Shown here piece after piece: positions 49,100 to 61,193 of a stretch of 64,000 bases of DNA (positions are counted from its first letter, which is position 1; each line of letters starts with the position of its first letter). Source of the stretch: Sipunculus nudus (lineage: Eukaryota; Annelida; Sipuncula; Golfingiida; Sipunculidae); the NCBI GenBank assembly GCA_026874595.1, contig CM049319.1:57048917-57112916 (forward strand), written 5' to 3'. The position numbers were made by a program, and so were the translations under genes. The notes below the pieces were generated by a model, which was given only the letters and a program-made list of their open reading frames with translations, did not search any database and had not been told where the DNA came from.

Positions 49100-49300
49100 A
49101 TATCTAATCGCGAAAATCTTCTTTGGAATGGTTTTGAGGGTGGCGTTTGGAAGTCTATTGGGTAGAAGTAACCTGAGAACCCAGGAAAAGTTTTGGACGG
49201 GCCACTACCACCCACTCTCATAGCCATCCCGGGGATCGATACCAGGTCGTCAGAGGGGAGAACTGAGCGTTTTAACAGTTGACAGTCCAGGCCCCTGTTG
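49100..49300 (-). mobile_element. tRNA-derived SINE (V-SINE-like)
   Basis: Minus strand: CTGGACTGTCAACTGTTAAAA (first 20 bases shown as A-box region CTGGACTGTCAACTGTTAAA), GGTATCGATCCCC (B box region), AGAGTGGG, AGTGGCCCGTCC, TTTCCTGGGTTCTCAGGTTA. Same layout as 12240-12425. Confidence 0.68.
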
Positions 49301-49304
49301 ATAT

Positions 49305-50325
49305 TATTATCACCTTACTGTTGACATACTTCTTTTTAAAACCTGCATGAAATGTTGCTAAGCAAGATGTGATAAAACTGGCTTTTGTTGTGACGTCATG
49401 CCACATTTCGGCCGTTTCTTGGCACACTGCGCAGAATTGGACTCACATGAGTAAGACTCTGCTGGTTAGGGTTGCACCGGGAGTTTAAAATGCACAGCAG
49501 CATAGGTATAATGCAGTGAAGAGGGCAATGTAGTCCGTTATAATATGTCGGATAAGAATCGTTTCAATGCAGGTTACATTAACTTCACAGAATAAGTCTT
49601 ATTTTGTGAGCATATGCAGGTGAATTGTAAATTGCAGAAATTTCCTTAAAATGTAATTTTTTTAATGTTTGACAGTTAAGACAAGTGCTTATCTGTAAGA
49701 ATTTCATTTTGAGTACCTGCAACCAGATCATTACCATACTTACATATTAAATCTTTTATAGGTCTGTGAAACTTAAATGACCATTTAATAAATCCCTGAA
49801 CCAAAGATCTTAATTTCCAAATTGTTGTATCCAGTATGAGGGGCTGCATTCATCCCCAATCCTGTGTGTGTTTGTATTTTTGTTCACAACAGATTCATTA
49901 AAAAAATTATGAAGTTTTCAGGCCATTTTGTGAATGGGCCAGTAAAAAATTGATTAGGTGTTGGTGTGGATCCAGCACATGATCCAGGTTCAAGAATGTC
50001 ATTGAGGAATATTCACTTGTACAGTCACTTATGCATGAATGAACCTGGGAATACTGACCCAATATGTAAATGCAAAGACAGTTTTGTGATCATCCCACCA
50101 TAGAGACATCCACACAGAGGAGGCTTACATTCCTTAGAATGCATATTTCTTGTTTTTTGACGAGATTCACATGTCATTTGCAATATATTCTGTTACTAAA
50201 ATAGCAAACAAAGTACAGAAACTAAAATATGGGCAGTTGACAAACAACCACAAGTATCCTGCCAAATCAATAAGTCATAGATCAAGTTATACATGGAACA
50301 TTTTCTGACATAAAAGGCCCAAAAA
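49305..50325. other. intergenic, nothing recognised
   Basis: AT-rich sequence without clear features. Confidence 0.45.
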
Positions 50326-50326
50326 C

Positions 50327-50830
50327 TTTAGGCACCAGAGATGCCAAATTATCCCAAGATTCACGGACTGATGCCTTAAAAAATATTGCAGGTTACGCCT
50401 TTAGTCTTGCACAGGAGATGAAGGTATCAAAGATCTGCTGAAATGCAAAATTCCAGGCCAGTATATCAAACCACTGACTTATGTGCATGGATATATTCTA
50501 TGAAAATGCAATTATAGTCTATTTATAGAGTGCAATACCTGTCTTGCATATTGCAAAGCTTTCCAAGATCTATGAACATGCACAATTCCAGTAAAATACA
50601 TCACACCACTAATTAGATATATGCACTGATGAACAATAAACAAAAATAATTTCCAGACTTTTATATGAGAAAAAACTATCTAGCTTGTATGATCATGTAA
50701 CATTTCAGGCAACTCCATCAAACCACTCCTGATATTTGTCTGATTTTCACCCAACTAACACCATGCAAAAAGTTAAAGTAGGTGGAGCCACCAGTCTTTG
50801 TTGCAAGAATATCACATGTGCCCCTTATAA
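50327..50830. repeat. decayed tandem-core element related to 47885 and 21271
   Basis: Starts with TAGGCACCAGAGATGCCAAA, like the hairpin end of 21271, then diverged units with GCAAAATTCCAGGCCAG and the word GGTGGAGCCACCAGTCTTTG at 50781. Confidence 0.5.
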
Positions 50831-50834
50831 ATAT

Positions 50835-52395
50835 ATTATGTGCTGAAAAATTCTGTCTAGTGGTTTAAATGGGGTTTTCTTGATAGGAATGCCAAAAATG
50901 CAGTGACCTGAAATAAGATTCAAGAAAGCTTGTTTGGGCGGAAAAAATTAAATTTCTTGGAAGCACTCACCAAAGAGTTAAACTATAAAAATATACTAGT
51001 ATATAAGTATATGGCAGCACCTGATTTGTCTATACATGTAAATATCTAAAAAGTAAAAACCTTTCTGACAATGACAATTCTTTATATAGCAATAAGAGTA
51101 TTCTTTTCCTTAAATCAATGCTTTTAGTTTTCCTTTCACAGAAAGAGTAATGAGTACACCCTGCCACCTGTAGGGAAATAAATAAACTAAACTGTGACAT
51201 GCCCAAAAATTATTTTCTCTCATCACAAACTGAGTATCTGTAAAAAATATGTTTCTTCAAAATCCTTTACATATATTACACCCAAAAATAATTATATATA
51301 TATTTACATACCAGTGCATATAATAAGTAATTCCATTAAAATATTATACTCAGCTGTTCATTATTCTTGTATACATACTAAAAAATGTCGATACTGTGAG
51401 TGGATATGTGTGGGTGTATGTGAAATAGTCAATTTAATGATGATATAAATTCTGAAAATGTTATACATTATCCAAACATTGATCCCCTATTGATTTTAAT
51501 TGTTTACATCTGTTTTAGATAAATAATCTTTCATTTTTCCAAAAGGTATCAAATGCCCAGGTGTAAAATGCCACAAAGAACATTTTAAATCCATCAATAT
51601 ATATCAAGTTGCATTCATATGTCTCTAAAAATGTATGCTGTACATAATTACAAAATAATTGTACAATAATACAACATGAAAAACTGTAACACAGCAGAAT
51701 AAGGTATCATACTGAGATACCAACAAATCATGTGTAGAACGCAGGACTCAAAGCCGGAAAACTGTGAGTTCCAATCTGAGCTGACCCAGGGTGAGAGCTC
51801 TGCAGGCTGAATGGGAAGAATGTGCCCCACAGCCGTGTTTCACTCACAAAGGAGTGTGACTTTTGGGGATTCCTGGGTGATATGATCCAGCAATGGGCCA
51901 AAAGGTGCAGTAGTCACCAGGCCTGATAATACTACGATATAACATGAGAGGTAGCATGTGATACTTGCCCTGCTGTCGCATAGTCAGAAACCGGAATGGA
52001 ATTCTGTAGATGTACATACACTTAATAAAGTCAGCATTTACAGAAAACGGAGGCAGTTCCCTCCAACAAAAAATCTCTAAATTCTATCAGAAACACATGG
52101 AAGAATTCTTTCAGAAATAAATGGAAGACAAGAAAAAAAGTAACAAGCACTGTTTAAACTGAACTTCAAGCACTGACCTAATCAGTGTTGACAACCTGGT
52201 TGTCACCTTTATCTTTGCAGTATTACAGCAATTGTGTTTTCTGTTATTAATGTTGGCTTCAAATAAGTCCAAGATACATGAGTGAATGCATTTTCTTTTT
52301 TTTTTCAAATATGACAAGAAATTTTACTAGGGATTAGTGACTAGGGACTGATGACTGAAAGGATAAGTTACTGATTAATAAACACTATTTAGATT
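50835..52395. other. intergenic, possible old SINE at 51720-51800
   Basis: AT-rich. TGTGAGTTCCAATCTGAGCT at about 51764 resembles a B box but no A box is clear. Confidence 0.3.
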
Positions 52396-52399
52396 CAAA

Positions 52400-53235
52400 C
52401 CAATTCCTAAAACTAGTCATATGACAAAACAGGAAATCTCTCTCTTATGTAACAAACTGATACAGTCCAATGAGAGAAAAGGAAATCTCTCTTAAAGGGG
52501 AAGCTGATACAATCAATCAACAGAACAAGAAAGGTCACTCTTAAATACACTACAAAGGGATCCCACCATCCCATGAAAGAAAAAGATGTTTCTCTCTTTT
52601 ATGTGACTAGACGATACCAACAAGATATATTTTCTCTTATGTGACAAGTAGATAGTTACCATCAAATGACAGAAGATATCTCTCTCAAACAACAATGAAA
52701 TACTGACAAGATATATCTCTCTTACTCTACAAGTAGATACCACCAAATGCAGAAAAAATATCTCTCTCTCATACAACAAAAAGATGCCAACAAGATATTT
52801 CTCTCTTACATGAAAAGTAGATACCATGGCATCAATTGACATATAAAGATATCCCTCCTTTGGCAAGTAGATAACAACCAGATTATTTCTTTTACATGAC
52901 AACAAAATATCATCAAATCTCTCTCTCATATGAAAACAAGGTACCAACAAGTTTTTTTTTTCTTTTATATGACAAGATAATACCATCATATTCAAGAAAA
53001 GTATATTAATCTCTATATCATAATGAGATACCGAAAAGATATCTATCTCTTATAGGACAAGGAAATACCAACACATGACAGAACAAGATTTCTCTCTACC
53101 AAATGAAAGAGATACTATTACATAACAAAACATGATATCTTTCTTGTATAATAAAGAGATACCATCACAAAACTAACTTAACATGATATCCTCCTTGTGT
53201 AACAAAGCCATACTATCACATGACAGAAAAAAAAA
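52400..53235. repeat. degenerate minisatellite, ~55-bp unit
   Basis: Recurring ATGACA(G)AA, GATATCTCTCTCTTATGTGA, AAGTAGATACCA in order, strongly diverged. The minus-strand 160-codon ORF (52513-52995) is a by-product. Confidence 0.75.
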
Positions 53236-53593
53236 TATATCTCAACAGATTCTGTAATGTTACCTCTTGAGGAACTGACCATTATCTTGGTGACAATTTT
53301 CAATCTCAACAAATTATATATTCATAAATATTAGACAGACAGTTTTTCTTTGGTCAATATAAAAGGATTTTTCGAGCTTACAAAAAGAGGCACTTTTATG
53401 TCCTGTTAAGTTGAAGTTTTCAAATTCTGTCGATGCACTGTCAAGACAATGCATATAAAGAAACAGTTAGAAACACCAGCCTCAATTATGAGAGAACTTA
53501 TTTTGATAAAAACATTGCATCAATTTACTCCTGAGAAGTATGAGCTTTCATATTAAAAAGTATTTATAGATGAGGTTGATATATTACAGAGAA

Positions 53594-53777
53594 CAGTGAA
53601 ACCTCGTTGTGTCGAACTCGCTTAAGGCAAATACCCCAATTTTGTTGAAGTTACAGACTCGATATTCGAGACAACTCTAGTTGAATTATTACCAAATAAA
53701 ACCCGCTTGTGTTGAACCTCTGATGTGTCAAAGTTTTTTTATGGTCCCTTCAACTTTGACACAACAAGGTTTCACTG
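53594..53777. mobile_element. 184-bp pogo/Tigger-like MITE
   Basis: Left end CAGTGAAACCTCGTTGTGTC; right end, read on the minus strand, CAGTGAAACCTTGTTGTGTC. Ends agree at 19 of 20. CAGTG-type ends suggest the pogo/Tigger group, but no TA duplication is clear. Confidence 0.75.
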
Positions 53778-54171
53778 TGTTAAGTGAAAATGTTTAATGA
53801 TATAACTGGTCATACCAAGTATCTCAATGCCAAGTTGACAATATCGATCCATGATGAGTTAATGTTATACATCAGCATATGTTTTAATAAGCAAATAAGT
53901 ATCATTTTCCCTCTTTGCTAATAAATTTTGATATAATTTCCATTGGAATAAACACATGATAACAAATATTGCACTTACATGAATACCTTGCAGTACTTAT
54001 ACAAACCCGTGGTGTGTTCTGGTTTTCAGGCCAATCAAGTATCAACCAATGATATTAATATTTGACTATAAAGTGCCTGTATTTACACAATGCAGCACAA
54101 CAGACAGTCATCTTCCTGAAATGACATGAGATTCTACAATCAATATAACCATAGAATCACCTGATGAAGGT

Positions 54172-54359
54172 TTACACCTGGTTATCCTTGGGAGTATACG
54201 GTGGTGGTTGTTCAGCTCCCCCTGGTGGCGGCGGCATGTGATCCCAGTTGTAGTATGTGTACATAGGAGCATACTGCAAGCGCCCTCTGGTGTGCTCACT
54301 GTCATCCTCTTCCCCGATATTTACACTCCCAAGAACACACTCCTGGTATGATGGGGGTG
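54172..54359 (-). CDS. alpha-arrestin, last coding exon with PPxY tail
   Basis: Terminal coding exon, from acceptor TTTGATTTCAG to a TAA stop. The tail has PPPSYQECVLG, an acidic EEDD stretch, a Tyr-rich segment (YAPMYTYYNWD), then PPPPGGAEQPPPYTPKDNQV at the C-terminus. PPSY and PPPY are two PPxY motifs, the WW-domain ligands by which ARRDC proteins recruit NEDD4-type E3 ligases. The spacing of one motif just after the arrestin fold and one near the end is usual for the family. The codon for the first Pro of PPPSY is split across the splice junction. A transposon-like terminus (GACCCATGGGCC at 54384-54395) starts about 15 nt upstream of the acceptor. No clear poly(A) signal was located; ATTAAA on the minus strand near 53886 is one candidate. 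Confidence 0.9.
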
Positions 54360-54376
54360 CTGAAATCAAAACAGCA

Positions 54377-54412
54377 ACAAAGTGACCCATGGGCCATACT
54401 GCTCAGCTGACT
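54377..54412. mobile_element. solo tandem-core element terminus beside last ARRDC exon
   Basis: ACAAAGTGACCCATGGGCCA then TACTGCTCAGCTGA matches the termini at 56189, 61627 and 63234. It begins about 15 nt upstream of the acceptor of the last exon. Confidence 0.7.
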
Positions 54413-54567
54413 TTAACCATTACAGATTGTTTATATTCTAACAGCTAAACATTGACAAAAAAAAAAGAAAAGGCATCAAAAGGCAAAAGACCATCAAACA
54501 AGTATTAAATATTTACATATCCTGGGTTGTTTCTGATTAAAATTACAATTGTGAAGTGATACCAAGA

Positions 54568-54735
54568 CAGAGTGAAGCCTTCGTAATATGACCATCCATG
54601 GTATGATTGAAAGTATGGTCTTATAAGACAGGTCAGTTTGAACAATTATATAAATGCATTGTTTCACTCAAGAGTGGTCTTAATAAACAGGTGATCTTAT
54701 TAGAAAATTGGTCTTTCAGACAGGTTCTACTGAAT
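54568..54735. mobile_element. possible Tigger-like MITE
   Basis: AGAGTGAAGCCTTCGTAATA at the left and, on the minus strand, CAGTAGAACCTGTCTGAAAG at the right are loosely related inverted ends. Low similarity. Confidence 0.35.
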
Positions 54736-55106
54736 ACAGAATAGGAGATACATTATATATCTAACTAGAAATGACAAGGCCACCTATGAAAAATTAATTG
54801 TTCTCATGAATCACTTGGTGCTCCTCCTCCAGTTACCTTTAAGGACTTATTATGACAGCACACACAGTCTTTTACAGACGAATATTTCAGCAAAGATATT
54901 CCAGCAAAGGCTCAAAAAGATCTCTAGAGACGATGAAACTTTTAGCTCATGATTTTGATATTTGTATAAATGAGCTATGGTTCTGTTGCATCATGATACA
55001 TACAGTTTTCTCTATCTACTGAGAAAAAAACCTGATGTTTAAAATATTGGTGTTGAAATACCAATTAGATCCAATCTGATTGTTAGAGAGCCCATGCATG
55101 ACTTAC

Positions 55107-55269
55107 GGACATCATACGGGATACCAGGGGCTGATGGGACAGCTGCTGGTTGCTGGGTTACGACCGCACTGAAGGGTGGTGGTCCGTATGAACCCCTCAA
55201 TGGAATTGTGCCAATAATGATGTCTGATGCTATCTTGATGTCTGTGCCATAGTTTACAGACACATAGAA
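55107..55269 (-). CDS. alpha-arrestin, exon with end of arrestin C-domain
   Basis: A 163-bp exon with acceptor TTTTTTTATTTCCAG and donor C|GTAAGT. It reads FYVSVNYGTDIKIASDII, then the hallmark IGTIPLR that closes the arrestin C-domain in ARRDC proteins, then a Pro/Ala-rich stretch (GSYGPPPFSAVV, QQPAAVPSAPGIP). Joined to the upstream exon it gives an uninterrupted '...CNIINIFYVIK-FYVSVNYG...' strand, which fits the family. It ends in phase 1; the leftover C joins CA of the last exon to make a Pro codon, the first Pro of a PPPSY motif. The upstream intron (61193-55270, 5.9 kb) contains the 33-bp minisatellite, a tandem-core element and a SINE. Confidence 0.88.
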
Positions 55270-55544
55270 CTGGAAATAAAAAAACAGCAGAGTCATTAAT
55301 GTTGTTATTGTTAAAATTAGTCACACACAACTGGAAAAAGACGGCAAAACAAAAAGCCATTAGTGTTGCCATGGTTCAGAGTAACAAAAGCAGTACAAGC
55401 CATAAACTTTGACATATACAGAGTAAATATATATTCTTTCTTACTCATGTTTGAAGAAGGCAGGTATAAACCTGAGCAAAATGGTATCTTAGTGAACAAA
55501 AGCAGCAAGAGGTTCATACAGTTTCACCGTTTATTTGTTTGTTG

Positions 55545-56170
55545 GCCTGGAGGGTTGATGTCTAATGGTTAAGGTGCAGGGCTCATGATTAAAAGGTCAT
55601 AAGTTCAGTTCAAGCCAAGCCAAGACCCTTAGACAAGGTCCCAACTGCAAGTGTGCCTCTATCCACCCAGCAATAGAAATTAGGGCTGAAACGGGTACAA
55701 AATTTTGAACTCGAGTACCCGACAGGCATTACCCGACTCGAACTCGAGTACTCGTTACCATGGCAACGCTGTAAAGATAAAACAGACATTTCTTTACGGA
55801 GGCAAAATATGCATAAATTTGACTTCGTGACGGCTTAATTTTATCGCAATGAAAGAATAGATATATGTCATTACAAGACCTCTGTTAATTTGACTAGCAT
55901 ATGTTTAGAGCCCTACGCCAGGCTAGGATAATGAATAAAGAGGCCTACAGACTGCCCGTAAATTTGCAGTAATATTCAGATATGTATGTACATACACAAG
56001 TACTCAAGTCCAAATTTTGGAATCGATTACTTGGTAAGTATTACCGGACTCGAGTACTCGAGTACTCCTTTCAGCCCTAATAAAAATGGGTACCAGTTGA
56101 ACTTGTAGGTAACTTGTAGGTAACTTGTGATGGACCAGTGTCCCATTGAGGAGGAGCTTAACTCCACAAA
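55545..56170 (+). mobile_element. tRNA-derived SINE interrupted by a hAT MITE
   Basis: Head GATGTCTAATGGTTAAGGTG (A box region) and AAGTTCAGTTCAAGCC (B box region), then AAGACCCTTAGACAAGGTCC up to 55680. The body resumes at 56080 with GGGTACCAGTTGAACTTG and GATGGACCAGTGTCCCATTG. It lies in the 5.9-kb ARRDC intron, on the strand opposite to the gene. Confidence 0.7.
55681..56079 (+). mobile_element. 399-bp hAT MITE inside a SINE
   Basis: Ends TAGGGCTGAAAC... and ...CTTTCAGCCCTA are inverted repeats; the flanks ATAGAAAT (55673-55680) and ATAAAAAT (56080-56087) are an 8-bp duplication with one change, typical for hAT. Internal ACTCGAGTAC words repeat near both ends. Confidence 0.88.
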
Positions 56171-56188
56171 GCTGCTTCAGACTAAAAA

Positions 56189-58096
56189 CAAGTGACCCAT
56201 GGGTCATGACGCTCAGCTGACTGGGAAGAGATTCGCAAAAGTAAATTTTATCATCTGAATGGTAGTATATACCCAATCAACTAAAGCATCAAACAGATTA
56301 ACCAACAGGCCAAGATTGTGTCTGTATTTATATATCTCAAAAATAGAGAAAAAATGCATAAACTTTAAAAAAAATACATGTGGCTCAACCAGTCTGCAGA
56401 AACTAATAAAAACACTTAATGGTCAATATCCATGCAAAGAATCATAGTGATCTCTGCATTAGTTGTTCAGATACTTCAGCTGTTGTATCAGATTTTCCAT
56501 TATACTGAGGGATACTTCGGAGTCCTATAGCTTGAAGGATATGGGTAACAGAGACCTAATTTCAGGTTTCCATGGAGACTTTTCATGGGTCTCCATGTGT
56601 GTCAAGATTCTAGGTCCAGTCGTTAAGATTTGTAACCGACTGACAGATAACTACATCCTTAAAGTTCTCAAATATAAAAAAAAAATTGTAAAAATTTGAA
56701 ATAATACAGGTGGTGCCACCAGTCTGCAGGAATTGATGGAACACCTCTTGATCAATATGTATGTAAAAAATCATGACCATCAGTGTTGTAGTTAATGAGA
56801 TACTGAAGTTTTTGTATGAAATTTTCCATTATTCTGGGGGTAATTGGAAGCCCCACAGCTCAAAGGATATGGGTAACAGAGACCGTATTTCAGGTTTCCA
56901 TGGAGACTTTTCATAGGTCTCTCACTGTGTCAAGAATGAAGATTCTAGGTCCAGTCTTTACGATTTGTGCCCTGTTAACGGATGTTCACATTTTTTAAGG
57001 TCTCAAAAATAGAGAAAACAATTCGTAAAAAATAAAAAAATACAGCTGGCGCCACCAGTCTATAGAAACTGATGAAACATCTCATGATCAATATGTATGC
57101 CAAAAATCATGACAATCAGTGATGTAGTTAATGAGATATTGAAGTTTTTGTATGAAATTTTTTACTATTCTGGGGGGTACTTTGGGGCCCCATAGCTCGA
57201 AGCATATGGGTAACAGAGACCTAATTTTTGGTGTCCAAGGAGATTTTTCATCGACCTCTCAGATTGTCAAGTTACAAGATTCTAGGTCCAGTCTTTAAGA
57301 TTTGTGCCCTGTTAACAGATGTTCACATTTTTAAAGGTCTCAAAAATAGAGAAAACAATTTGTAAAAAATTGAAAATTACAGGTGGCGCCACCAGTCTAG
57401 AGAAACTGATGAAACATCTCATGATCAATATGTATGCCAAAAATCATGACAATCAGTGATGTATTTAATGAGATATTGAAGTTTTTGTATGAAATTTTTG
57501 ACTATTCTGGGGGGTACTTTGGGGCCCTATAGCTCGAAGGATATGGGTAACAGAGACCTAATATCTGGTTTCCTTGGAGACTTTTCATAGGTTTCTCACT
57601 GTGTCAAGAATGAAGATTTTAGGTCCAGTTTATACGACTTGTGCCCTGTTAACAGATGTTCACATTTTTTAAGGTCTCAAAAATAGAGCAAAAAATTTGC
57701 AAAAAATCGAAAAATACAGGTGGCGCCACCAGTCTGCAGGAACTGATGGACCATCTCATGATCAATATGTATGCCAAAAATCATGACAATCAGTGATGTA
57801 GTTAATGACATATTGAAGTTTTTGTATGAAATTTTTGACTACTCTGGGGGGTACTTTGGGGCCCCATAGCTCAAAGGATATGCGTAACAGAGACCTAATT
57901 TCTGGTGTCCAAGGAGATTTTTTATCGACCTCTCAGAATGTCAAGTAACAAGATTTTAGGTCCAGTCTTTAAGATTTGTGCCTAGTTAACGTACAGATGG
58001 ACAGAGGGACAGACGGACAGACAGACAGACGGACGACGGACAAAGAGTGATCGCTATAGCTCAGCATGACTGAAAGTCAGCTGAGCTGAAAAACAA
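56189..58096. mobile_element. tandem-core element, ~335-bp unit, five copies
   Basis: Starts CAAGTGACCCATGGGTCATG then ACGCTCAGCTGA. Core units carry GGTGGCGCCACCAGTCT (near 56387 degenerate, 56710, 57047, 57382, 57720), AATCATGACAATCAGTGATG and GGGGCCCCATAGCTC. It ends after ACGGACAGACAGACAGACGG, GCTATAGCTCAGCATGACTG and AAAGTCAGCTGAGCTGAAAA. Located in the ARRDC intron. Confidence 0.78.
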
Positions 58097-58099
58097 GAT

Positions 58100-58840
58100 A
58101 AGCTTTTAGTCAAGTAAATCTATTCCTAGCGACATACTGACCCTCTGGCATTACGACCAGATTACTGGCGCCCGAGTATTATGACATCTACGTCTGAGGA
58201 TCGCATTATAAAACCTTATGAATATGCTAATATTTTTGTCATTTCCGACAATGCTTCATGGGCTAAAGGTACATTGTCAATCAACATAAACCAGACCATT
58301 TGTTAGCATTTTTTGTGTACTTTCTAATAATACCAAATATGAGTGAGAAAAGTTTCTGTTTAACTCAGCACATTGGTAAACCCCTCGGCATGTTTGTTGA
58401 ATTTATGACCATATGAAGACAAACATGTCTCACACGGGTTACAGGACGCAGGCAACTTGCAGGCGAGACAGGAAATGACTCGTGTTCATAGAGACGGTGT
58501 TTCAGTTTGGGTTGCGAGCTCACATGTATACTATTGTGTTTATTCATCATTCTAAGCATAATATTAAGATTATGGGCCATTTACCACAATATGAATGCAA
58601 CCAGATGCATGCCGCATGCGATTGTTGTGTAATGGGAGGATTTCTTCCAGATCCCAGACTTTGCCTTGAATTGACTGGCTGGTTCACATGTGACATCATG
58701 GACTTAATTTTATCACCAACTCAGATCTTGTAAAGCATGTTGTTTTTATTCTCTGCTAAAAATTTGGGACGGACAGTGGCAGAAATACTGTGCTTTTACT
58801 GAGATCTAGAATTTTTAGTCACAGGGGATTTCCCAGTGTG
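58100..58840. other. ARRDC intron, nothing recognised
   Basis: Mixed-composition intron sequence; ORFs of 71-83 codons are not recognised. Confidence 0.45.
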
Positions 58841-58842
58841 TG

Positions 58843-60665
58843 ACTCAGTCTTGGTCTGGTTCTCAGGTCCTATGGTCTCAGCCTTGTTCTGGTTCTCAGA
58901 TCCTATGGTCTCAGTCTTGTTCTGGTTCACAGAGCCTATGGTCTCAGTCTTGGTCTGGTTCTAAGATCCTATGGTCTCAGCCTTGTTCTGGTTCTCAGAT
59001 CCTATGGTTTCAGTCTTGGTCTTGTTCTAAGATCCTATGGTCTCAGTCTTGGTCTGATTCACAGATCCTATGGTCTCAGTCTTGGTCTGGTTCTCAGATC
59101 CTATGGTCTCAGTCTTGGTCTGGTTCTCAGATCCTATGGTCTCAGTCTTGGTCTGGTTCTCAGATCCTATGGCCTCAGTCTTGGTCTGGTTCTCAGATCC
59201 TATGGTCTCGGTCTTGTTCTGGTTCACAGATCCTATGGTCTCAGTCTTGTTGTGGTTCACAGATCCTATGGTCTCAGTCTTGTTCTGGTTCTCAGATCCT
59301 ACGGTCTCAGTCTTGGTCTGGTTCTCAGATCCTATGGTCTCAGTCTTGGTCTGGTTCTCAGATCCTATGGTCTCAGTCTTGTTCTGGTTCACAGATCCTA
59401 TGGTCTCAGTCTTTTTCAGGTTCACAGATCCTATGGTCTCAGTCTTGTTCTGGTTCTCAGATCCTAAGGTCTCAGTCTTGGTCTGGTTCTCAGATCCTAT
59501 AGTCTCAGTCTTGGTCTGATTCTCAGATCCTATGGTCTCAGTCTTGGTCTGGTTCTCAGATCCTATGGTTTCAGCCTTGGTCTGGTTCTCAGATCCTATG
59601 GTCTCAGTCTTGGTCTGGTTCACAAATCCTATGGTCTCAGTCTTGGTCTGGTTCTCAGATCCGATGGTCTCAGTCTTGGTCTGGTTCTCAGAGCCTATGG
59701 TCTTAGCCTTGTTCTGGTTCTCAGATCCTATGGCCTCAGTCTTGGTCTGGTTCACAGATCCTATGGTCTCAGTCTTGTTCTGGTTCTCAGATCCTATGGT
59801 CTCAGTCTTGGTCTGGTTCACAGATCCTATGGTCTCAGTCTTGGTCTGGTTCTCAGATCCTATGGTCTCAGTCTGAGTCTGGTTCTCAGATCCTATTGTT
59901 TCAGTCTTGTTCTGGTTCTCAGATCCTATGGTCTCAGTCTGAGTCTGGTTCTCAGATCCTATGGTTTCAGTCTTGTTCTGGTTCTCAGATCCTATGGTTT
60001 CAGTTTTGGTCTGGTTCTCAGGTCCTATGGTCTCAGCCTTGTTCTGGTTCTCAGATCCTATGGTCTCAGTCTTGGTCTGGTTCACAGATCCTATGGTCTC
60101 AGTCTTGGTCTGGTTCTCAGATCCTATGGTCTCAGTCTGAGTCTGGTTCTCAGATCCTATGGTTTCAGTCTTGTTCTGGTTCTCAGATCCTATGGTCTCA
60201 CTCTTGGTCTGGTTCTCAGATCCTATGATCTCTGTCTTGTTCTGGTTCTCAGATCCTATGGTTTCAGTTTTGGTCTGGTTCTCAGGTCCTATGGTCTCAG
60301 CCTTGTTCTGGTTCTCAGATCCTATGGTCTCAGTCTTGGTCTGGTTCACAGATCCTATGGTCTTAGTCTTGGTCTGGTTCTCAGATCCTATGGTCTCAGT
60401 CTGAGTCTGGTTCTCAGATCATATGGTTTCAGTCTTGTTCTGGTTCTCAGATCCTATGGTCTCACTCTTGGTCTGGTTCTCAGATCCTATGGTCTCAGTC
60501 TTGGTCTGGTTCTCAGATCCTATTGTCTCAGTCTTGGTCTGGTTATCAGATCCTATGATCTCAGTCTTGGTCTGGTTCTCAGATTCTATGGTCTCAGTTT
60601 TGGTCTGGTTCTAAGATCCTATGGTCTCAGTCTTGGTCTGGTTCTCAGATTCTATGGTCCTTGTC
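58843..60665. repeat. 33-bp minisatellite, about 55 copies, open on the gene strand
   Basis: Unit CAGATCCTATGGTCTCAGTC + TTGGTCTGGTTCT. Read on the minus strand it gives an 11-residue unit TETIGSENQTK, and stays open for 440 codons (59027-60349). Variants change E to V, T to N, T to A and S to P. Units with a stop (GGATCTTAG) occur only near the two edges (about 58963, 59030, 60612). It sits in the 5.9-kb ARRDC intron. No splice signals that would include it were found, so I list it as a repeat and not as a gene. Confidence 0.95.
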
Positions 60666-60669
60666 TGCT

Positions 60670-61190
60670 ATGGTCTCACTCTTGATCTTGGTTTCAGATT
60701 TGCCAATCTCTGCTTCATGACTGTTTTTTTTTTAATTTTGTTGTTGTAACCATCTTCATTTATAATGCTAGTTTAACTTAGTATATACATCTGCAGAAGT
60801 CCATTTTTGAACAAAGTGACAAGACAATAGCACATGCTTCCACTCAATTTATATCCTGGTGTAAACCTGTGAGTGAAACACAAACATGGGGCACATCCTT
60901 TCCATTAAGCTTGGAGAGCCCTAACACTTGGTGGTGCTGAACAGAAAAAATCTCAATTGCCTTGGCCAGAGTTAAACACAATCTCCTAGCTTTGAGTTAT
61001 GTGTTCTACCAATAGACCACAGAAAGCAGTACCTACTGCCTACATCAGTGTTGTCCATCAAGTATTCTGCCAATGGGCCACAAATTAATACAATATGGGC
61101 TGAAATCTTCGAACTTGACAGCAAAGGAGATATTGGTGAAACCTCCTCAGAAACAATTAATAAAGCCAATTGAAAGACAGGTTTAGTTTT
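60670..61190. other. ARRDC intron, nothing recognised
   Basis: Non-coding sequence between the minisatellite and the exon at 61194. Confidence 0.5.
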
Positions 61191-61193
61191 TAC

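Noticed and set aside
52513-52995. 160-codon minus-strand ORF
   Set aside because: It lies wholly in the degenerate ~55-bp minisatellite and its residues follow the repeat.
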